Below, piece after piece: positions 1 to 10,426 of a stretch of 64,000 bases of DNA. Below the pieces are notes generated by a model. That model was not told the DNA's origin and did not search any database. It saw nothing but the letters and a program-made list of their open reading frames with translations. Positions within the stretch are counted from its first letter, which is position 1; each line of letters starts with the position of its first letter. Source of the stretch: Kamptonema formosum PCC 10802. GTDB lineage: Bacteria; Cyanobacteriota; Cyanobacteriia; Cyanobacteriales; Oscillatoriaceae. The stretch spans positions 276,319-340,318 of the forward strand of contig NZ_KB235952.1 of the NCBI RefSeq assembly GCF_000332335.1, given 5' to 3'. The position numbers were made by a program, and so were the translations under genes.

Positions 1-1716
<1,716 letters not shown>

Positions 1717-1749
1717 TAGTTGAACCGCCAAGACGCCTATTTCGTAGGG

Positions 1750-1772
1750 GGGTGACGCGCTTCGCGTCACCC
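1750..1772. repeat. Perfect hairpin repeat GGTGACGCG-CTT-CGCGTCACC
   Basis: A perfect inverted repeat with a three-base loop lies 35 bp after the ligA stop. The same hairpin recurs at 41948-41968, so it is a dispersed element and not just a ligA terminator; no T-run follows. Confidence 0.75.
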
Positions 1773-1835
1773 ACCTGACTGACATGCTCCCTTGAATCTG
1801 CTTGTGGTAAAAAGGAGGCAGAGCCTCCAGAACCG

Positions 1836-1860
1836 CGTTCCCAGGCTCCGCCTGGGAACG
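1836..1860. repeat. Hairpin repeat CGTTCCCAGGC...GCCTGGGAACG
   Basis: Perfect inverted repeat next to the phrase GGAGGCAGAGCCTCC. Related copies with the same arms and different loops are at 16663-16686, 42965-42989 and 53778-53803. Confidence 0.75.
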
Positions 1861-1915
1861 AGGGAAAAACGAGGGTAAATTAGCCGGTGACAGCAATAAT
1901 AGAGAGTTAGGGGAA

Positions 1916-2857
1916 ATGACACTTCATCAAACTTCGGGCAGGTGGCGCTTGGGGCTAGCGCTGTCGCTGTTTACTATATGTATGTGGGGCGTTTTGCCGA
2001 TTGCCCTGAAGGTGACGCTGCAAGCGCTCGATGTTTACACAATCATTTGGTTTCGGTTTTTGGTATCTTTCGGGGTGCTTGCGGTTTATTTGGCGGCGCG
2101 GCGGCAATTGCCGGCACCCCACAAATTCCGCCCAGCCACTCTGGGATTGCTGGCAATCGCTACCGTATTTCTAGCGATGAATTATGCGCTTTTCATGCTA
2201 GGTTTGGCGCAAACCTCACCGGCTAACGCACAAGTCCTCATCCAGCTGGCTCCAGTTTTAATGGGTTTGGGAGGGCTGGCGATTTTCAAGGAGAGGTACG
2301 CGCTGCGCCAGTGGGTGGGGCTGGGAGTGCTGACTTGTGGGTTCGCGCTGTTTTTCCACGAGCAATTGCGCACCTTAATCAGCGCGCAAAGCACCTATCT
2401 TCTCGGCAGCGCTTGGGTGGTGCTGGGGGCTGCGGCGTGGGCTGTCTACGCTCTCGCGCAGAAGCAGTTGCTGCAGCAATTGCCGAGCTCAAATATCATG
2501 CTGGTACTCTATGGCGGCAGTGCGCTGCTGTTCAGCCCTTTTGCCACACCGCAGCGGATAGTAGGGCTGGTTGACGCGCAAAATTTCTCGTCTTTACATG
2601 TGGGGATGTTGATTTTTTGCGCATTCAATACGGCAATGGCTTATGGCTCTTTTGCTGAATCTTTGGAACACTGGGAAGCGTCGCGGGTGAGTGCGGTGAT
2701 TGCTGTGACTCCGATTGTGACGCTGATCTCGATTGGGGCGGTGTCGCTGCTAGCGCCGGCTTTGATTCCGCCGGAACAGATTACGGTTTTGGGCGTGATG
2801 GGAGCGGTTTTGGTTGTTGCCGGTTCGGTGATGATTGCGGTGGGAAAAAGCCGGTGA
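1916..2857 (+). CDS. EamA/DMT-family permease
   Basis: Predicted inner-membrane transporter of the drug/metabolite superfamily (EamA type). The 313-residue protein has about ten hydrophobic segments arranged as two five-helix halves. The first half begins with FTICMWGVLPIALKV and contains the typical LAQTSPANAQVLIQLAPV segment; the second half contains SRVSAVIAVTPIVTLI, the matching position in the repeat. The substrate cannot be inferred. The ATG is preceded by a purine-rich AGGGGAA. It stands alone between repeat-bearing spacers. Confidence 0.88.
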   Translation: MTLHQTSGRWRLGLALSLFTICMWGVLPIALKVTLQALDVYTIIWFRFLVSFGVLAVYLAARRQLPAPHKFRPATLGLLAIATVFLAMNYALFMLGLAQTSPANAQVLIQLAPVLMGLGGLAIFKERYALRQWVGLGVLTCGFALFFHEQLRTLISAQSTYLLGSAWVVLGAAAWAVYALAQKQLLQQLPSSNIMLVLYGGSALLFSPFATPQRIVGLVDAQNFSSLHVGMLIFCAFNTAMAYGSFAESLEHWEASRVSAVIAVTPIVTLISIGAVSLLAPALIPPEQITVLGVMGAVLVVAGSVMIAVGKSR

Positions 2858-2913
2858 TGTGAAGAATACCCTCACCCCCTAATATCATGTCGGGTAGCAC
2901 CGCTGTTGTGCGG

Positions 2914-2986
2914 CGGAGGCGGGGGCGGGTTTATTTATATTCTGCTCTGTGCTAGAAATATCTTGGCAGAACCCGCCCCTACAAGG
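2914..2986. repeat. Dispersed inverted repeat GGGGGCGGGTT...AACCCGCCCC
   Basis: About 73 bp with GGGGCGGGTT at the left and AACCCGCCCCTACAA at the right. A second copy with a different loop is at 49516-49584. The rest of the 2858-3113 spacer holds no supported gene. Confidence 0.6.
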
Positions 2987-3113
2987 GTACGCTATCACTC
3001 GCCTCGAAAAAAAGCCGGCACCCCCTCCCAAACGAAACGGCGCAGCACCGGCATCTCACCTGCGCCCCAGCGCGTTTTTCGCGCTCCCAACGATAAAAAA
3101 GAGGTAAAAAAAA

Positions 3114-3404
3114 TTATCTCCCAATCGCGTCTAGCAGCTGTTCCCTGTAAGGTTTCTCCTCCTCCCCTTCCCCTTTTGCCACACTGCGACTGGCGACTTG
3201 CGAATTGATAGCATCCAGCTGAGCGTCAAGAACCTTGGGGCGCTGTTCATACCAGCCCGCAACTGCCTCAGAGATGCGCTCCACATCATTTGGAAGCTTG
3301 GCGATCAGCTGCTTCAGGTTCGCTCGGTCCTCAGCAGAAAACAGCGAGCGCTGATACTTTAACAGTTCGATGAACGCATCGAGATTTTGTTCGTGAAATG
3401 ACAT
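3114..3404 (-). CDS. Conserved hypothetical protein, 96 aa
   Basis: Small soluble protein starting MSFHEQNLDAFIELLKY. The residues are mostly helical and charged, with a patch KGEGEEEKPY near the C-terminus; there is no signal peptide or membrane segment. I do not recognise the family. The ATG, clean composition and minus-strand direction shared with the genes that follow support it as real. Confidence 0.6.
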   Translation of the reverse strand: MSFHEQNLDAFIELLKYQRSLFSAEDRANLKQLIAKLPNDVERISEAVAGWYEQRPKVLDAQLDAINSQVASRSVAKGEGEEEKPYREQLLDAIGR

Positions 3405-3449
3405 AATTATATCAGGTTAGAGTGAATACCGATAATATCTCTGATTTCG

Positions 3450-3590
3450 GGTATGGGGCATGAGGTCTGGGGCATGGCGCATTGGGCATGGGGCATGGGG
3501 CTAATTCTCTACTTCTCTCCTAAAACCTAACCCCTAGCCCCTAACCCCTAAAACCTAACCGCTAACCCCTAACCCCTAACCCCTGAAACC
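3450..3590. repeat. Two adjacent minisatellites: GGGGCAT and CCCCTAAC-like
   Basis: Bases 3450-3501 are degenerate GGGGCATG units. Bases 3521-3590 are about eight units of TAACCCC/TAAAACC reminiscent of telomere repeats, but short and degenerate. The GGGCATG type is related to the minisatellites at 20691-20753 and 53814-53858 on the other strand. Confidence 0.75.
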
Positions 3591-3598
3591 GAGTACCT

Positions 3599-3745
3599 TC
3601 AACCTCGCAACTTGCGAATCATTTCCCTGAGCACATCGGTTTTGGTTCTACCTTTGTTCGTGCAGTAGGCTTCCAAATGCTCCAGCTCGTTGGAAGGCAG
3701 TCGAATGGTTAGCACCTTATCTGATGGGGGTTTTGTTCTGGGCAT
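3599..3745 (-). CDS. Small ribbon-helix-helix (CopG-like) DNA-binding protein, 48 aa
   Basis: A 48-residue ORF reading MPRTKPPSDKVLTIRLPS at the N-terminus and ending KTDVLREMIRKLRG. The pattern of a short beta strand (KVLTIRLP) followed by two helices with a TKTDVLREMI segment is typical of ribbon-helix-helix regulators and antitoxins. It runs from an ATG at 3745 to a TGA at 3599-3601. No toxin-like ORF adjoins it: a minisatellite lies downstream and a spacer upstream, so it may be an orphan antitoxin or an autonomous repressor. Function is inferred from fold only. Confidence 0.72.
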   Translation of the reverse strand: MPRTKPPSDKVLTIRLPSNELEHLEAYCTNKGRTKTDVLREMIRKLRG

Positions 3746-3990
3746 AGTCGTTCTCGCCTGCTAAAATTGTACTTACTTCGTAGCAACTCAGTCTAGTTAC
3801 TGTACTAATATTGTGCTAAGATAGCACTGGATATCGCCATCCCCCATACAGGTGAGCTGCCGGCAGGAAACCTGCCGCCCCACCGGCCTCGGGCGGCAGA
3901 CTGCTACTGAGATATAATCCGTTTGCATCGATATTGTATGCGCCGAAGCTTCCCCTTCGGGGCTCTGCTCCGGAACGCCGTTCAGGAGGC

Positions 3991-4100
3991 TCTGACTTGA
4001 AAAGGTTTGTAGTTGGGCTTTAGCCCTACCGAATCTCCCGCAGTGGAGCAAGTTTTCATTGGTGGCGGTGTGAGCAGTTCATCGTGACTGCCCCCTTTCA
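3991..4100. repeat. Dispersed ~110-bp repeat (family E), copy 1
   Basis: Begins CTGACTTGAAAAGGTTTGTA, contains GTTGGGCTTTAGCCC and ends CAGTTCATCGTGACTGCC. A near copy is at 63883-64000 and an inverted, diverged copy at 30114-30222. It generates the GxAKAQLxTF peptide seen in several spurious ORFs. Confidence 0.8.
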
Positions 4101-4227
4101 AGGTGCCGGCGGATCAGAAGTTTTTTAATGAGTGATTAAAACTAATTGATAAAAACAGCCGGCTTTCCGGCAGCCCCTCCCAACCCGCGACGAATCGCCC
4201 CTGACCGGCCAAAATAGCTGTGGCCGG

Positions 4228-4806
4228 CTACCGGCCCATTTTGCGCTTCAGCTGTTCGAGCTCCTCATCAGCTTCCCAGCGTTTAAACGTTTCATCTAGC
4301 GAATCCGCACCGCCAATATTCCCGGAATAACTTTTATTCCAACCGGCAGTTTCCCAGGAGCTCTCAGGCTTCTTAGCGCTCGCTTTTGCCGCCGCCACCT
4401 CAGCAGCTTTCGCCCGCACTTCTTTGCGGCGCGACTGAATCTGCTTGTACAGCTCCTTCGTTTTCTCAAAGCGAGCCTTAACCCCCTGCATTTGCCCCCA
4501 GAACTGATTGCCCTGACGCAGCAGCGCCGCCTCTCGCTCTTGTGCGGCGCGAGCCAAATCCTCCCTGCCAGCCGCTTTCGCCTTCTCAACGCGCAAATGC
4601 CAGCGCTGTATCTCCTGAGCCGTAGAAAGAATCTGGTCTTTCAGCCCCTTTTCTTGCCGCTGCAAATCTGCCAGCAGCCGCAGGGTATCCTCTTCTTGCT
4701 GTTTCAGCTGCTCCTCAAGAGCCTGCAACTCCAGATGGGGATTGCTGTGGAGAAATTCTTCCAGTCGGGTTTCCAAAAAGCGGTTGAAATCTTCAAATAA
4801 GCCCAT
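4228..4806 (-). CDS. TIGR04376-like cyanobacterial coiled-coil protein
   Basis: A 192-residue, strongly coiled-coil protein (LEEQLKQQEEDTLRLLADLQ onward) rich in K, E, Q and A. It resembles the cyanobacterial TIGR04376 family, whose members look like shortened PspA/Vipp-type helical proteins; function is unknown. I chose the ATG at 4806 (MGLFEDFNRF) because AAGGAG lies 9-10 bases before it, too close to the in-frame GTG at 4815. The C-terminus has an A/K-rich hinge then a short acidic tail (DEELEQLKRKMGR). Confidence 0.75.
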   Translation of the reverse strand: MGLFEDFNRFLETRLEEFLHSNPHLELQALEEQLKQQEEDTLRLLADLQRQEKGLKDQILSTAQEIQRWHLRVEKAKAAGREDLARAAQEREAALLRQGNQFWGQMQGVKARFEKTKELYKQIQSRRKEVRAKAAEVAAAKASAKKPESSWETAGWNKSYSGNIGGADSLDETFKRWEADEELEQLKRKMGR

Positions 4807-4852
4807 CGCCGGCACTCCTTTCGCAGGTTGACAGATTAGCCGGTTGGAAAAT

Positions 4853-4948
4853 TATAGCGTTTCTCACTTGGATGAACTCTGGCCCAGAAACCCGGTTTCT
4901 TTAAGAAACCGGGTTTCTCAGTATCTCACTAATATGAAAAACGCTATA
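4853..4948. repeat. MITE-like palindromic element, family B, copy 1
   Basis: Ninety-six bp bounded by TATAGCG and CGCTATA, with a large central palindrome (AGAAACCCGGTTTCTT then AAGAAACCGGGTTTCT). It is the best-preserved reference copy for the eight full or nearly full copies in this window. It carries no ORF. It lies between two minus-strand genes. Confidence 0.88.
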
Positions 4949-5018
4949 GAAAGCGGGAGAGCTAAAAACCACCTCTCAACTTTCCTTCCTTGCCAGCCTG
5001 CTAACCCTATTTCCTATC

Positions 5019-6188
5019 TTATAACCTCCCTCCGACTTTAATAGAGCGAACCTCACCATTGCGGCGGATAGTAGCTTCCTGGTTTTTCACCGATACCAGC
5101 GTCCAGCCACTAGAGCCAATGCTCTCGCCAATATTAATCCGCTGCGCCACACCGGCGATTTCAAACAGAGCCCCAGAGCGCTCCCCGATATCCAGAACCC
5201 CCGTCAGCTTGTAAGTCACCGCCGCTGCAGGACTCTGCGGAGCGAGAGACGGCACGGCCATCAGGGTTGGCCTTTCCACCGGCTCCAACCGCTGCGGTTG
5301 CGGCTGACCGGATGCCGCCGCCCCTGCGGATGGCCTAGCGGTGGGGGATGGCTTAGGCGTTGAAGAGGCCGCCGCTGGGGATGGCTTAACCGTTGCCGAT
5401 GGCCTCACAGTCGGGAACCCTGAGGAAGCAGCTGGCTCTATCGATGGAAATCTCGGCACAGTCAGCGGCAGTGCGGAGGGGAAACTTCCGCCCGGTCGGG
5501 CCGCTGGCTGGCCGCCCAACCCACCTGCCCCTCCGAGAGAGGCTCTTTCCAGGGCTGACGCCAGGCGGTTTAGCGCCACAGCCAGATTGCCGGCGTCAGC
5601 AAGACTCATCGAATCAGGCGGCGGCGCTGCAGCTTCCTGCTCGCTCTCAGCTTTTTTCTCCAGAGCGGTTTGCTCGATGGCATCGACACTGCGCAGCATG
5701 TACTCAGAAAACTGCCGGTCCGCCTCCACTTTCGGATCGGGCGGCGGCGGGATTTGCTGCGCCGCCGGTGCCGGTGCCGGCTGGCGCATCCCCGCCAGCA
5801 GCTTCTGCCACTCGCCCCGGCTTTCCAGCCACAAGCCTAAAGTAGCAACCAGGGAGGCGCACGCCGCTGCCAGCAGCAACTTGTCGAATTGGCCTTCCTC
5901 CTTCTTGCTGCCGGCGGTAACGACTTTTGCCTCAACGGTTTTCTCATCCGCCTCAGACTGGCGTTCCTCCCTCACCCCCGCCGACAGAATAATAGGCGGC
6001 ACCTCAATCTGCTGCAAAGAAATATAATCCGACTTCCCCCTCTGTTTGGGCAGCGCTGCGCTCCCTTCCAGAACCCGGTCCATCTCTTGGAACAGATCGT
6101 CCATCAGCCGTTCGGCGCTGGCTTCAACCGAAACCGGCACAGCAGCCATAAACTCTTCTAGCTCTTTGGTGCGGACATTTTCAGACAT
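5019..6188 (-). CDS. Single-span membrane protein with Pro/Ala-rich linker and PilP-like C-terminal domain
   Basis: A 389-residue hypothetical protein. The N-terminal ~105 residues are soluble and acidic (MSENVRTKELEEFMAAVPVS). One hydrophobic segment follows (KLLLAAACASLVATLGLWL). Next comes a long P/A/S-rich linker with short repeats of the type PTxxPS, and a compact beta-rich C-terminal domain (YKLTGVLDIGERSGALFEIA, INIGESIGSSGWTLVSVK, EATIRRNGEVRSIKVGGRL). The C-terminal pattern resembles pilus or secretion lipoprotein domains such as PilP, which is inference. The ATG at 6188 has AGGGAGA about 7 bases upstream, which beats the upstream in-frame start at 6215. Confidence 0.75.
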   Translation of the reverse strand: MSENVRTKELEEFMAAVPVSVEASAERLMDDLFQEMDRVLEGSAALPKQRGKSDYISLQQIEVPPIILSAGVREERQSEADEKTVEAKVVTAGSKKEEGQFDKLLLAAACASLVATLGLWLESRGEWQKLLAGMRQPAPAPAAQQIPPPPDPKVEADRQFSEYMLRSVDAIEQTALEKKAESEQEAAAPPPDSMSLADAGNLAVALNRLASALERASLGGAGGLGGQPAARPGGSFPSALPLTVPRFPSIEPAASSGFPTVRPSATVKPSPAAASSTPKPSPTARPSAGAAASGQPQPQRLEPVERPTLMAVPSLAPQSPAAAVTYKLTGVLDIGERSGALFEIAGVAQRINIGESIGSSGWTLVSVKNQEATIRRNGEVRSIKVGGRL

Positions 6189-6385
6189 AGGCTTCTCCCT
6201 CCAACTTCTCCTCAACGCCCCTAACCGACACTCTTTGGACTCACGACTCTACAGGGGACAGTTCAAATTTACCAATTACCCGCGAGAATGACTTCCCGCC
6301 CTGGAAATTCCTCGCTCCCCGGCGGAGCGCCCGGAAGGGAAGAACATAACCGCCCCCGTGAGGGAACGCCAAGAGGGTTCCGCCT

Positions 6386-8311
6386 TTAAGCCGAAACCAG
6401 AGACTCACCGGCAGCTTTCTTGTGCGAGCGCAGCTCCAGATACACCAGCAGGGCGTTGATGTCTGCCGGACTCACGCCTCCTATACGGCAAGCTTGCCCA
6501 ATTGTCAAGGGCCTGACCTTAGCCAGTTTTTCCCGCGACTCCTTGGAGAGCGTCTCAATTGCAGCATAGTCCAAGTCAGCCGGCAGGGGCCGGTGTTCCT
6601 GGCGGGCGATCTGCTCAATTTGGTTTTGCTGGCGCTGGATATAGCCGGCGTATTTAATATCAATCTCCGCCCCTTGTTTCTCAGCTAGGCTTAACTCAGG
6701 ATTGCCCAATCCGTAGCGGTCGAGATCCGCGTAGTGGAATCCCGTGCGCCGCAGCAAGTCCGCCAGGGTAATGGAGCCTTTAATCGCCTGTCCGGTATCC
6801 GCTGCGATAGTTTTGCCCAACTCGTCGTGTTCTTTCACCCGCGCTGATTGCAGCCGTTCCTTCTCTGCTGTAATATTAGCATATTTGCGGGTAAATAAAT
6901 CCCACCGGCGGTCATCAATTAAGCCGATTTCCCGACCGAGAGGCGTCAGGCGCTCGTCCGCATTGTCTGAGCGCAGCAGCAGCCGGTACTCCGACCGGCT
7001 GGTGAGCATCCGGTAAGGTTCCCGCAAGTCTTTGGTGCACAGATCGTCAATCAGTGTGCCGGTGTAACTCTGTTCGCGGGGGAAGACAATCATTTCTTGC
7101 CCCCGGACAAAACGAGCGGCGTTGATGCCGGCAACCATCCCCTGCGCGGCGGCTTCTTCATAGCCGGTGGTGCCGTTAATTTGGCCGGCGCAGAACAGCC
7201 CCTCAATCTTTTTTGCCATCAGGGTCGGGTAGCACTGGGTTGCCGGCAGGTAGTCATATTCTACCGCATAAGCCGGTCGCAGCATCACGCAATTTTCTAA
7301 ACCGGGTAGGGTGCGCAGCATCTGCAATTGCAGCTTTTCTGGCAAGCCGGTGGAGAACCCCTGGATATAGAGTTCTGGAATATCTCGCCCTTCCGGCTCA
7401 ATAAAAATCTGGTGGCTTTCCTTATCGGCAAAGCGCACAATTTTATCTTCAATGCTAGGGCAGTAGCGGGGTCCTTTGGCATCCACCCAGCCGCCATAAA
7501 CGGGAGACAGGTGCAGGTTTTCCCGAATCAGCCGGTGAGTTTCGGCAGTCGTGCGGGTGAGGTGGCAGTTCATCTGCTCGCGCTCCGCCCAGACTTCTGG
7601 GTCGAAGCTGAACCAGCGCACTTCTGAATCGCCGGGCTGGGGTTCCATTTGGCTGAAATCCACCGAGCGCTTATCAACTCGCGCCGGAGTTCCTGTTTTC
7701 AACCGGCCAGTTTCAAAGCCGAGCCGGTTGAGAGTTTCGGTCAGCCCGACAGCGGCAAACTCGCCGGCGCGACCTGCCGGCATCGACTTGTCGCCCACCC
7801 ATATTATACCGCCCAAAAAGGTGCCGGTGGTGAGGATAACTGCCTTGCAAGCGAAGGCGACGCCGAAGTAAGTTTGGACGCCGGTGATTTCATCATTGCG
7901 CCCCAGCACCAAATCGGTGACCATACTTTCGCGGACAGTTAAATTGTCTTGATTTTCGACAATTCGCTTCATCACTGCGGCGTATTCGCGCTTGTCAGTT
8001 TGGGCGCGCAACGCCCAGACTGCCGGTCCCCGCGAGGCGTTGAGGATGCGCTTTTGCAGGTAAGTGCGGTCAGCCATTTTACCGATTTCGCCCCCCAGGG
8101 CGTCCACCTCGTGGGTGAGCTGGGATTTAGCCGGTCCCCCGACAGCGGGGTTGCAGGGCTGCCAAGCAATTTTATCCAGATTCAGTGTCAGCAGCAGAGT
8201 GCGGCAGCCGAGGCGTGCGGTAGCGAGGGCGGCTTCGCAACCGGCGTGGCCGGCACCGACTACAATAACATCAAAGGCGTCTTGGAAGTCTACTGGGGTG
8301 TGAGGGATCAT
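6386..8311 (-). CDS. mnmG: tRNA uridine-5-carboxymethylaminomethyl modification enzyme MnmG
   Basis: FAD-binding subunit of the MnmE-MnmG complex that modifies the wobble uridine of several tRNAs. The 641-residue length is normal. The N-terminus has the FAD dinucleotide-binding motif [14 protein letters not shown], followed by the family signatures [24 protein letters not shown] and [16 protein letters not shown]. The C-terminal helical part ([18 protein letters not shown]) contacts MnmE and tRNA in studied homologues. The ATG at 8311 has no strong ribosome-binding site. No mnmE is in the window, as is usual for cyanobacteria. Confidence 0.97.
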   Translation of the reverse strand: MIPHTPVDFQDAFDVIVVGAGHAGCEAALATARLGCRTLLLTLNLDKIAWQPCNPAVGGPAKSQLTHEVDALGGEIGKMADRTYLQKRILNASRGPAVWALRAQTDKREYAAVMKRIVENQDNLTVRESMVTDLVLGRNDEITGVQTYFGVAFACKAVILTTGTFLGGIIWVGDKSMPAGRAGEFAAVGLTETLNRLGFETGRLKTGTPARVDKRSVDFSQMEPQPGDSEVRWFSFDPEVWAEREQMNCHLTRTTAETHRLIRENLHLSPVYGGWVDAKGPRYCPSIEDKIVRFADKESHQIFIEPEGRDIPELYIQGFSTGLPEKLQLQMLRTLPGLENCVMLRPAYAVEYDYLPATQCYPTLMAKKIEGLFCAGQINGTTGYEEAAAQGMVAGINAARFVRGQEMIVFPREQSYTGTLIDDLCTKDLREPYRMLTSRSEYRLLLRSDNADERLTPLGREIGLIDDRRWDLFTRKYANITAEKERLQSARVKEHDELGKTIAADTGQAIKGSITLADLLRRTGFHYADLDRYGLGNPELSLAEKQGAEIDIKYAGYIQRQQNQIEQIARQEHRPLPADLDYAAIETLSKESREKLAKVRPLTIGQACRIGGVSPADINALLVYLELRSHKKAAGESLVSA

Positions 8312-8471
8312 GGTTCAAGCTCAGCGGGACAAACTCTAGAAAAGATGCTCTGTTTACCATTATGCCTGCGATTCCCCTCAGGAGCCGGCTTCCCCACCTT
8401 CGAGCTGCCGGTAGCTCCCTCGCCCCTGCGGAAAATTTCTCTTAAAAATATCTTCTCTATTATATACTATT

Positions 8472-8834
8472 TTAGTAGAGTATATCTTTTGCCTGCTTAG
8501 TTGCTTTCTTCACCACATCCCGCAGTTCCAGGTTAATCTTACGCTGCTGTTGCGCTGCGACGCTGTGCTTGTTCACATGACGGCGCGCCACAATCTCCGC
8601 CACCATAATATCTTCTTGCACCTCCCGAGGCAAAGTGTCACGGTTGCCTTTCACAGCGCCATACTCGGCGTATAACCCATCGGCATTTTTACTGTAAAGC
8701 TCCTGGTACATGGCATTGGTAGACATGGCGATGCCGTATCCATTCGCACCTTTTTGCACCAAATCATCGGCAAAAGCCTTCCGGGTGTTAACTCGCTGTA
8801 AGCGAAAGTTTTCTTGCGGTTCCAAAGTAGACAT
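8472..8834 (-). CDS. Hypothetical protein, 120 aa, overlapping the upstream gene
   Basis: Protein starting MSTLEPQENFRLQRVNTR and ending KKATKQAKDILY; soluble, charged and largely helical, with no recognised family. GAGGAG sits about 8 bases before the ATG at 8834, supporting this start over the longer frame to 8897. The first 47 bases overlap the 3' end of the upstream minus-strand gene in another frame, so the two are probably translated from one message. Function unknown. Confidence 0.65.
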   Translation of the reverse strand: MSTLEPQENFRLQRVNTRKAFADDLVQKGANGYGIAMSTNAMYQELYSKNADGLYAEYGAVKGNRDTLPREVQEDIMVAEIVARRHVNKHSVAAQQQRKINLELRDVVKKATKQAKDILY

Positions 8835-9261
8835 TGGCGAACTCCTCAACATCACTTGCTTGGGTTTTATACTCACACCCGTAGTAACCGAACTCACTCA
8901 GCCCTTGAGCGAGGGACTCGGCACCGCCAGGAAGCATCATGTACTCTTCAACAACCCGGGGCAGTAAATATCGCCATCCTTCTTCTTTGGATTGCTGAAT
9001 TAAGTAAAACTCAATCAAAAACTTGTTGTCATCGTTGACACTCCAGAGAAACCGCGCCATCGCAGCCGCATAGGCTTTTTCCCAGGTATCCTTGCGGCGG
9101 AGGTCGCCATAGAAACGCATTTCTTTTTTGAAGACCTGATCCTCTGAAGGTTTTTCGCACGAGAGATGAAAGGCTTGATTCACTTCCAGCAGTGACAGCC
9201 AGCACTCGTAAGTTTTTGCCTTCAGTTCGTATAGCTTCTGACGGGGTTCCTTTTTTTTCAT
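8788..9261 (-). CDS. Hypothetical protein, 157 aa
   Basis: Starts MKKKEPRQKLYELKAKTYEC and is rich in aromatic and charged residues (EKAYAAAMARFLWSVNDDNK, EEGWRYLLPRVVEEYMMLPG). There are no membrane segments or known motifs. It overlaps the next minus-strand gene by 47 bp, suggesting a two-gene unit of unknown function between mnmG and the psbB block. The ATG at 9261 is preceded by a GAG-rich sequence but not a strong Shine-Dalgarno. Confidence 0.65.
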   Translation of the reverse strand: MKKKEPRQKLYELKAKTYECWLSLLEVNQAFHLSCEKPSEDQVFKKEMRFYGDLRRKDTWEKAYAAAMARFLWSVNDDNKFLIEFYLIQQSKEEGWRYLLPRVVEEYMMLPGGAESLAQGLSEFGYYGCEYKTQASDVEEFANVYFGTARKLSLTAS

Positions 9262-9817
9262 ATCTCGTCACAGCTTGGGTCTTCTGTTGTGGGCAGGCGA
9301 TTAATCGCGTCTCTGGGATGAAATGCAGTCCCCGCCTGTGGGATAGCCACCGGCGAGCTGGGTTCATCTGGCCAAGGGGTGAATTCGTGCCGGTGCCCGA
9401 AGCGCCGGTGGTGGGAGAGTCGGGGAAGGCCAAAACAGCTTCCAGGCACCTGCAGTGCTTTAATGTGCGATTATACAGCAACGGTCTGGAAAAGTGCCGG
9501 CGGTCGGCGAAAGTGCGCAAGTGAGATCGCGGTTGCCAGCACGTCCCACCACTGACCGGCAAGATCCCCTCCCACTGAAATTCCAGCGGGCCAGCACCCC
9601 TCGTGCTGGGCCAATCGCACCGGCAGTGCGGCCATCGCGGCGGACGTGCCGGTTGAGCCAGGGCGGGACCTGTATGGAGTTGCCAGCGTCAGGTTGAGCC
9701 TCTACTGTTTAATAGAAAACATCCGCCGGCAATTTTTGTCCCTTGCCCGCCCAGAGCGCGGGCCACAGGAGCGGATTGTCTGCAAAAGTTCCAACAAGAG
9801 CGAGCTTAGAAACGTTC
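9262..9817. other. Gene-free spacer
   Basis: About 556 bp between a minus-strand and a plus-strand gene. It is GC-rich and dense in GCCGGT/ACCGGC words. Overlapping long frames on both strands read as low-complexity Arg/Pro/Ser and share no recognisable motif. I see no RNA gene. Confidence 0.5.
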
Positions 9818-10171
9818 GTGAAATATTTTTTCTTATCTGACGGATGGACAATCGGTCGCGTCTGGGGAGCCGAGGGCATTTGGAACGAAATGGCCTGGAG
9901 GCGCAAACCTGAGATTGAGCGAACGACTCTCTGTCTGGTGGAGCCAAACGAAACAATGTGGCTCTATCGGGTCGAAGATGCGGTTTTGATGGTGGAAGTT
10001 AAGCCGGTCGAGGTTTCGGGAGCGGGTGGGGGCGCTAAACCCATCGGTCAAGTGGTGCTCAAACGCCTGATCAGCGGCGACATGGTGGTGGAGCGACTCT
10101 GTAGCGCCGGGGTCCTGTGCCAAGCCCCAGGTGTCGGGAGCGAACCGGCAGGCTCGTCCGAAGGGAGCTAA
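9818..10171 (+). CDS. Hypothetical protein upstream of psbB, 117 aa
   Basis: Small protein probably starting at GTG 9818 (reading VKYFFLSDGWTIGRVWGAEG). The preceding frame is open but compositionally unlike protein. The middle part (WRRKPEIERTTLCLVEPNET, MWLYRVEDAVLMVEVKP) looks folded and beta-rich; the last ~35 residues are Gly/Ser-rich. It is unrecognised. It lies 255 bp upstream of psbB in the same direction, but a promoter-like sequence sits between them, so cotranscription is uncertain. Confidence 0.55.
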   Translation: MKYFFLSDGWTIGRVWGAEGIWNEMAWRRKPEIERTTLCLVEPNETMWLYRVEDAVLMVEVKPVEVSGAGGGAKPIGQVVLKRLISGDMVVERLCSAGVLCQAPGVGSEPAGSSEGS

Positions 10172-10224
10172 ACGGGCCAGCCCGCCCCGGCCAAAGCGCT
10201 GCCGGCAAAAACTCAGCCAACTGC

Positions 10225-10253
10225 TTGCATTCGGGTGCGCGAGTGGTTACACT
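10225..10253 (+). promoter_or_regulatory. Candidate sigma-70-type promoter for psbB
   Basis: TTGCAT (10225-10230), a 17-bp spacer and TACACT (10248-10253) lie about 174 bp upstream of the psbB ATG. Each hexamer matches consensus at four positions. The call rests on pattern and location only. Confidence 0.4.
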
Positions 10254-10426
10254 TCTTTAAATACTACTCATATTTGAGAGCGCACCGTCTTTCCTGCCAG
10301 CACTACTGCTGCAAGTCAGCTTCTGGACTGGCCGGCAACAAGCAGCTTAAAACTCTAGCAGTTAAGCACCCGACCAAAAAATAGCGTTCAAGTAGACATC
10401 TCTCCCGGAGGAGGAACCGCAGATAA

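Noticed and set aside
3521-3590. Telomere-like repeat or replication end
   Set aside because: Only about eight degenerate units inside a normal chromosomal context; better explained as a minisatellite.
3797-4051. 84-codon minus-strand ORF
   Set aside because: Its N-terminal half is encoded by the dispersed family-E repeat, and the rest is low-quality sequence with no motif.
5341-6027. 228-codon plus-strand ORF
   Set aside because: It is the antisense shadow of the Pro/Ala-rich membrane-protein gene (5019-6188), with composition typical of a shadow frame.
9029-9562. 177-codon minus-strand ORF
   Set aside because: It overlaps the better-supported 157-residue gene in another frame and is Arg/Pro/Ser-rich without motifs.
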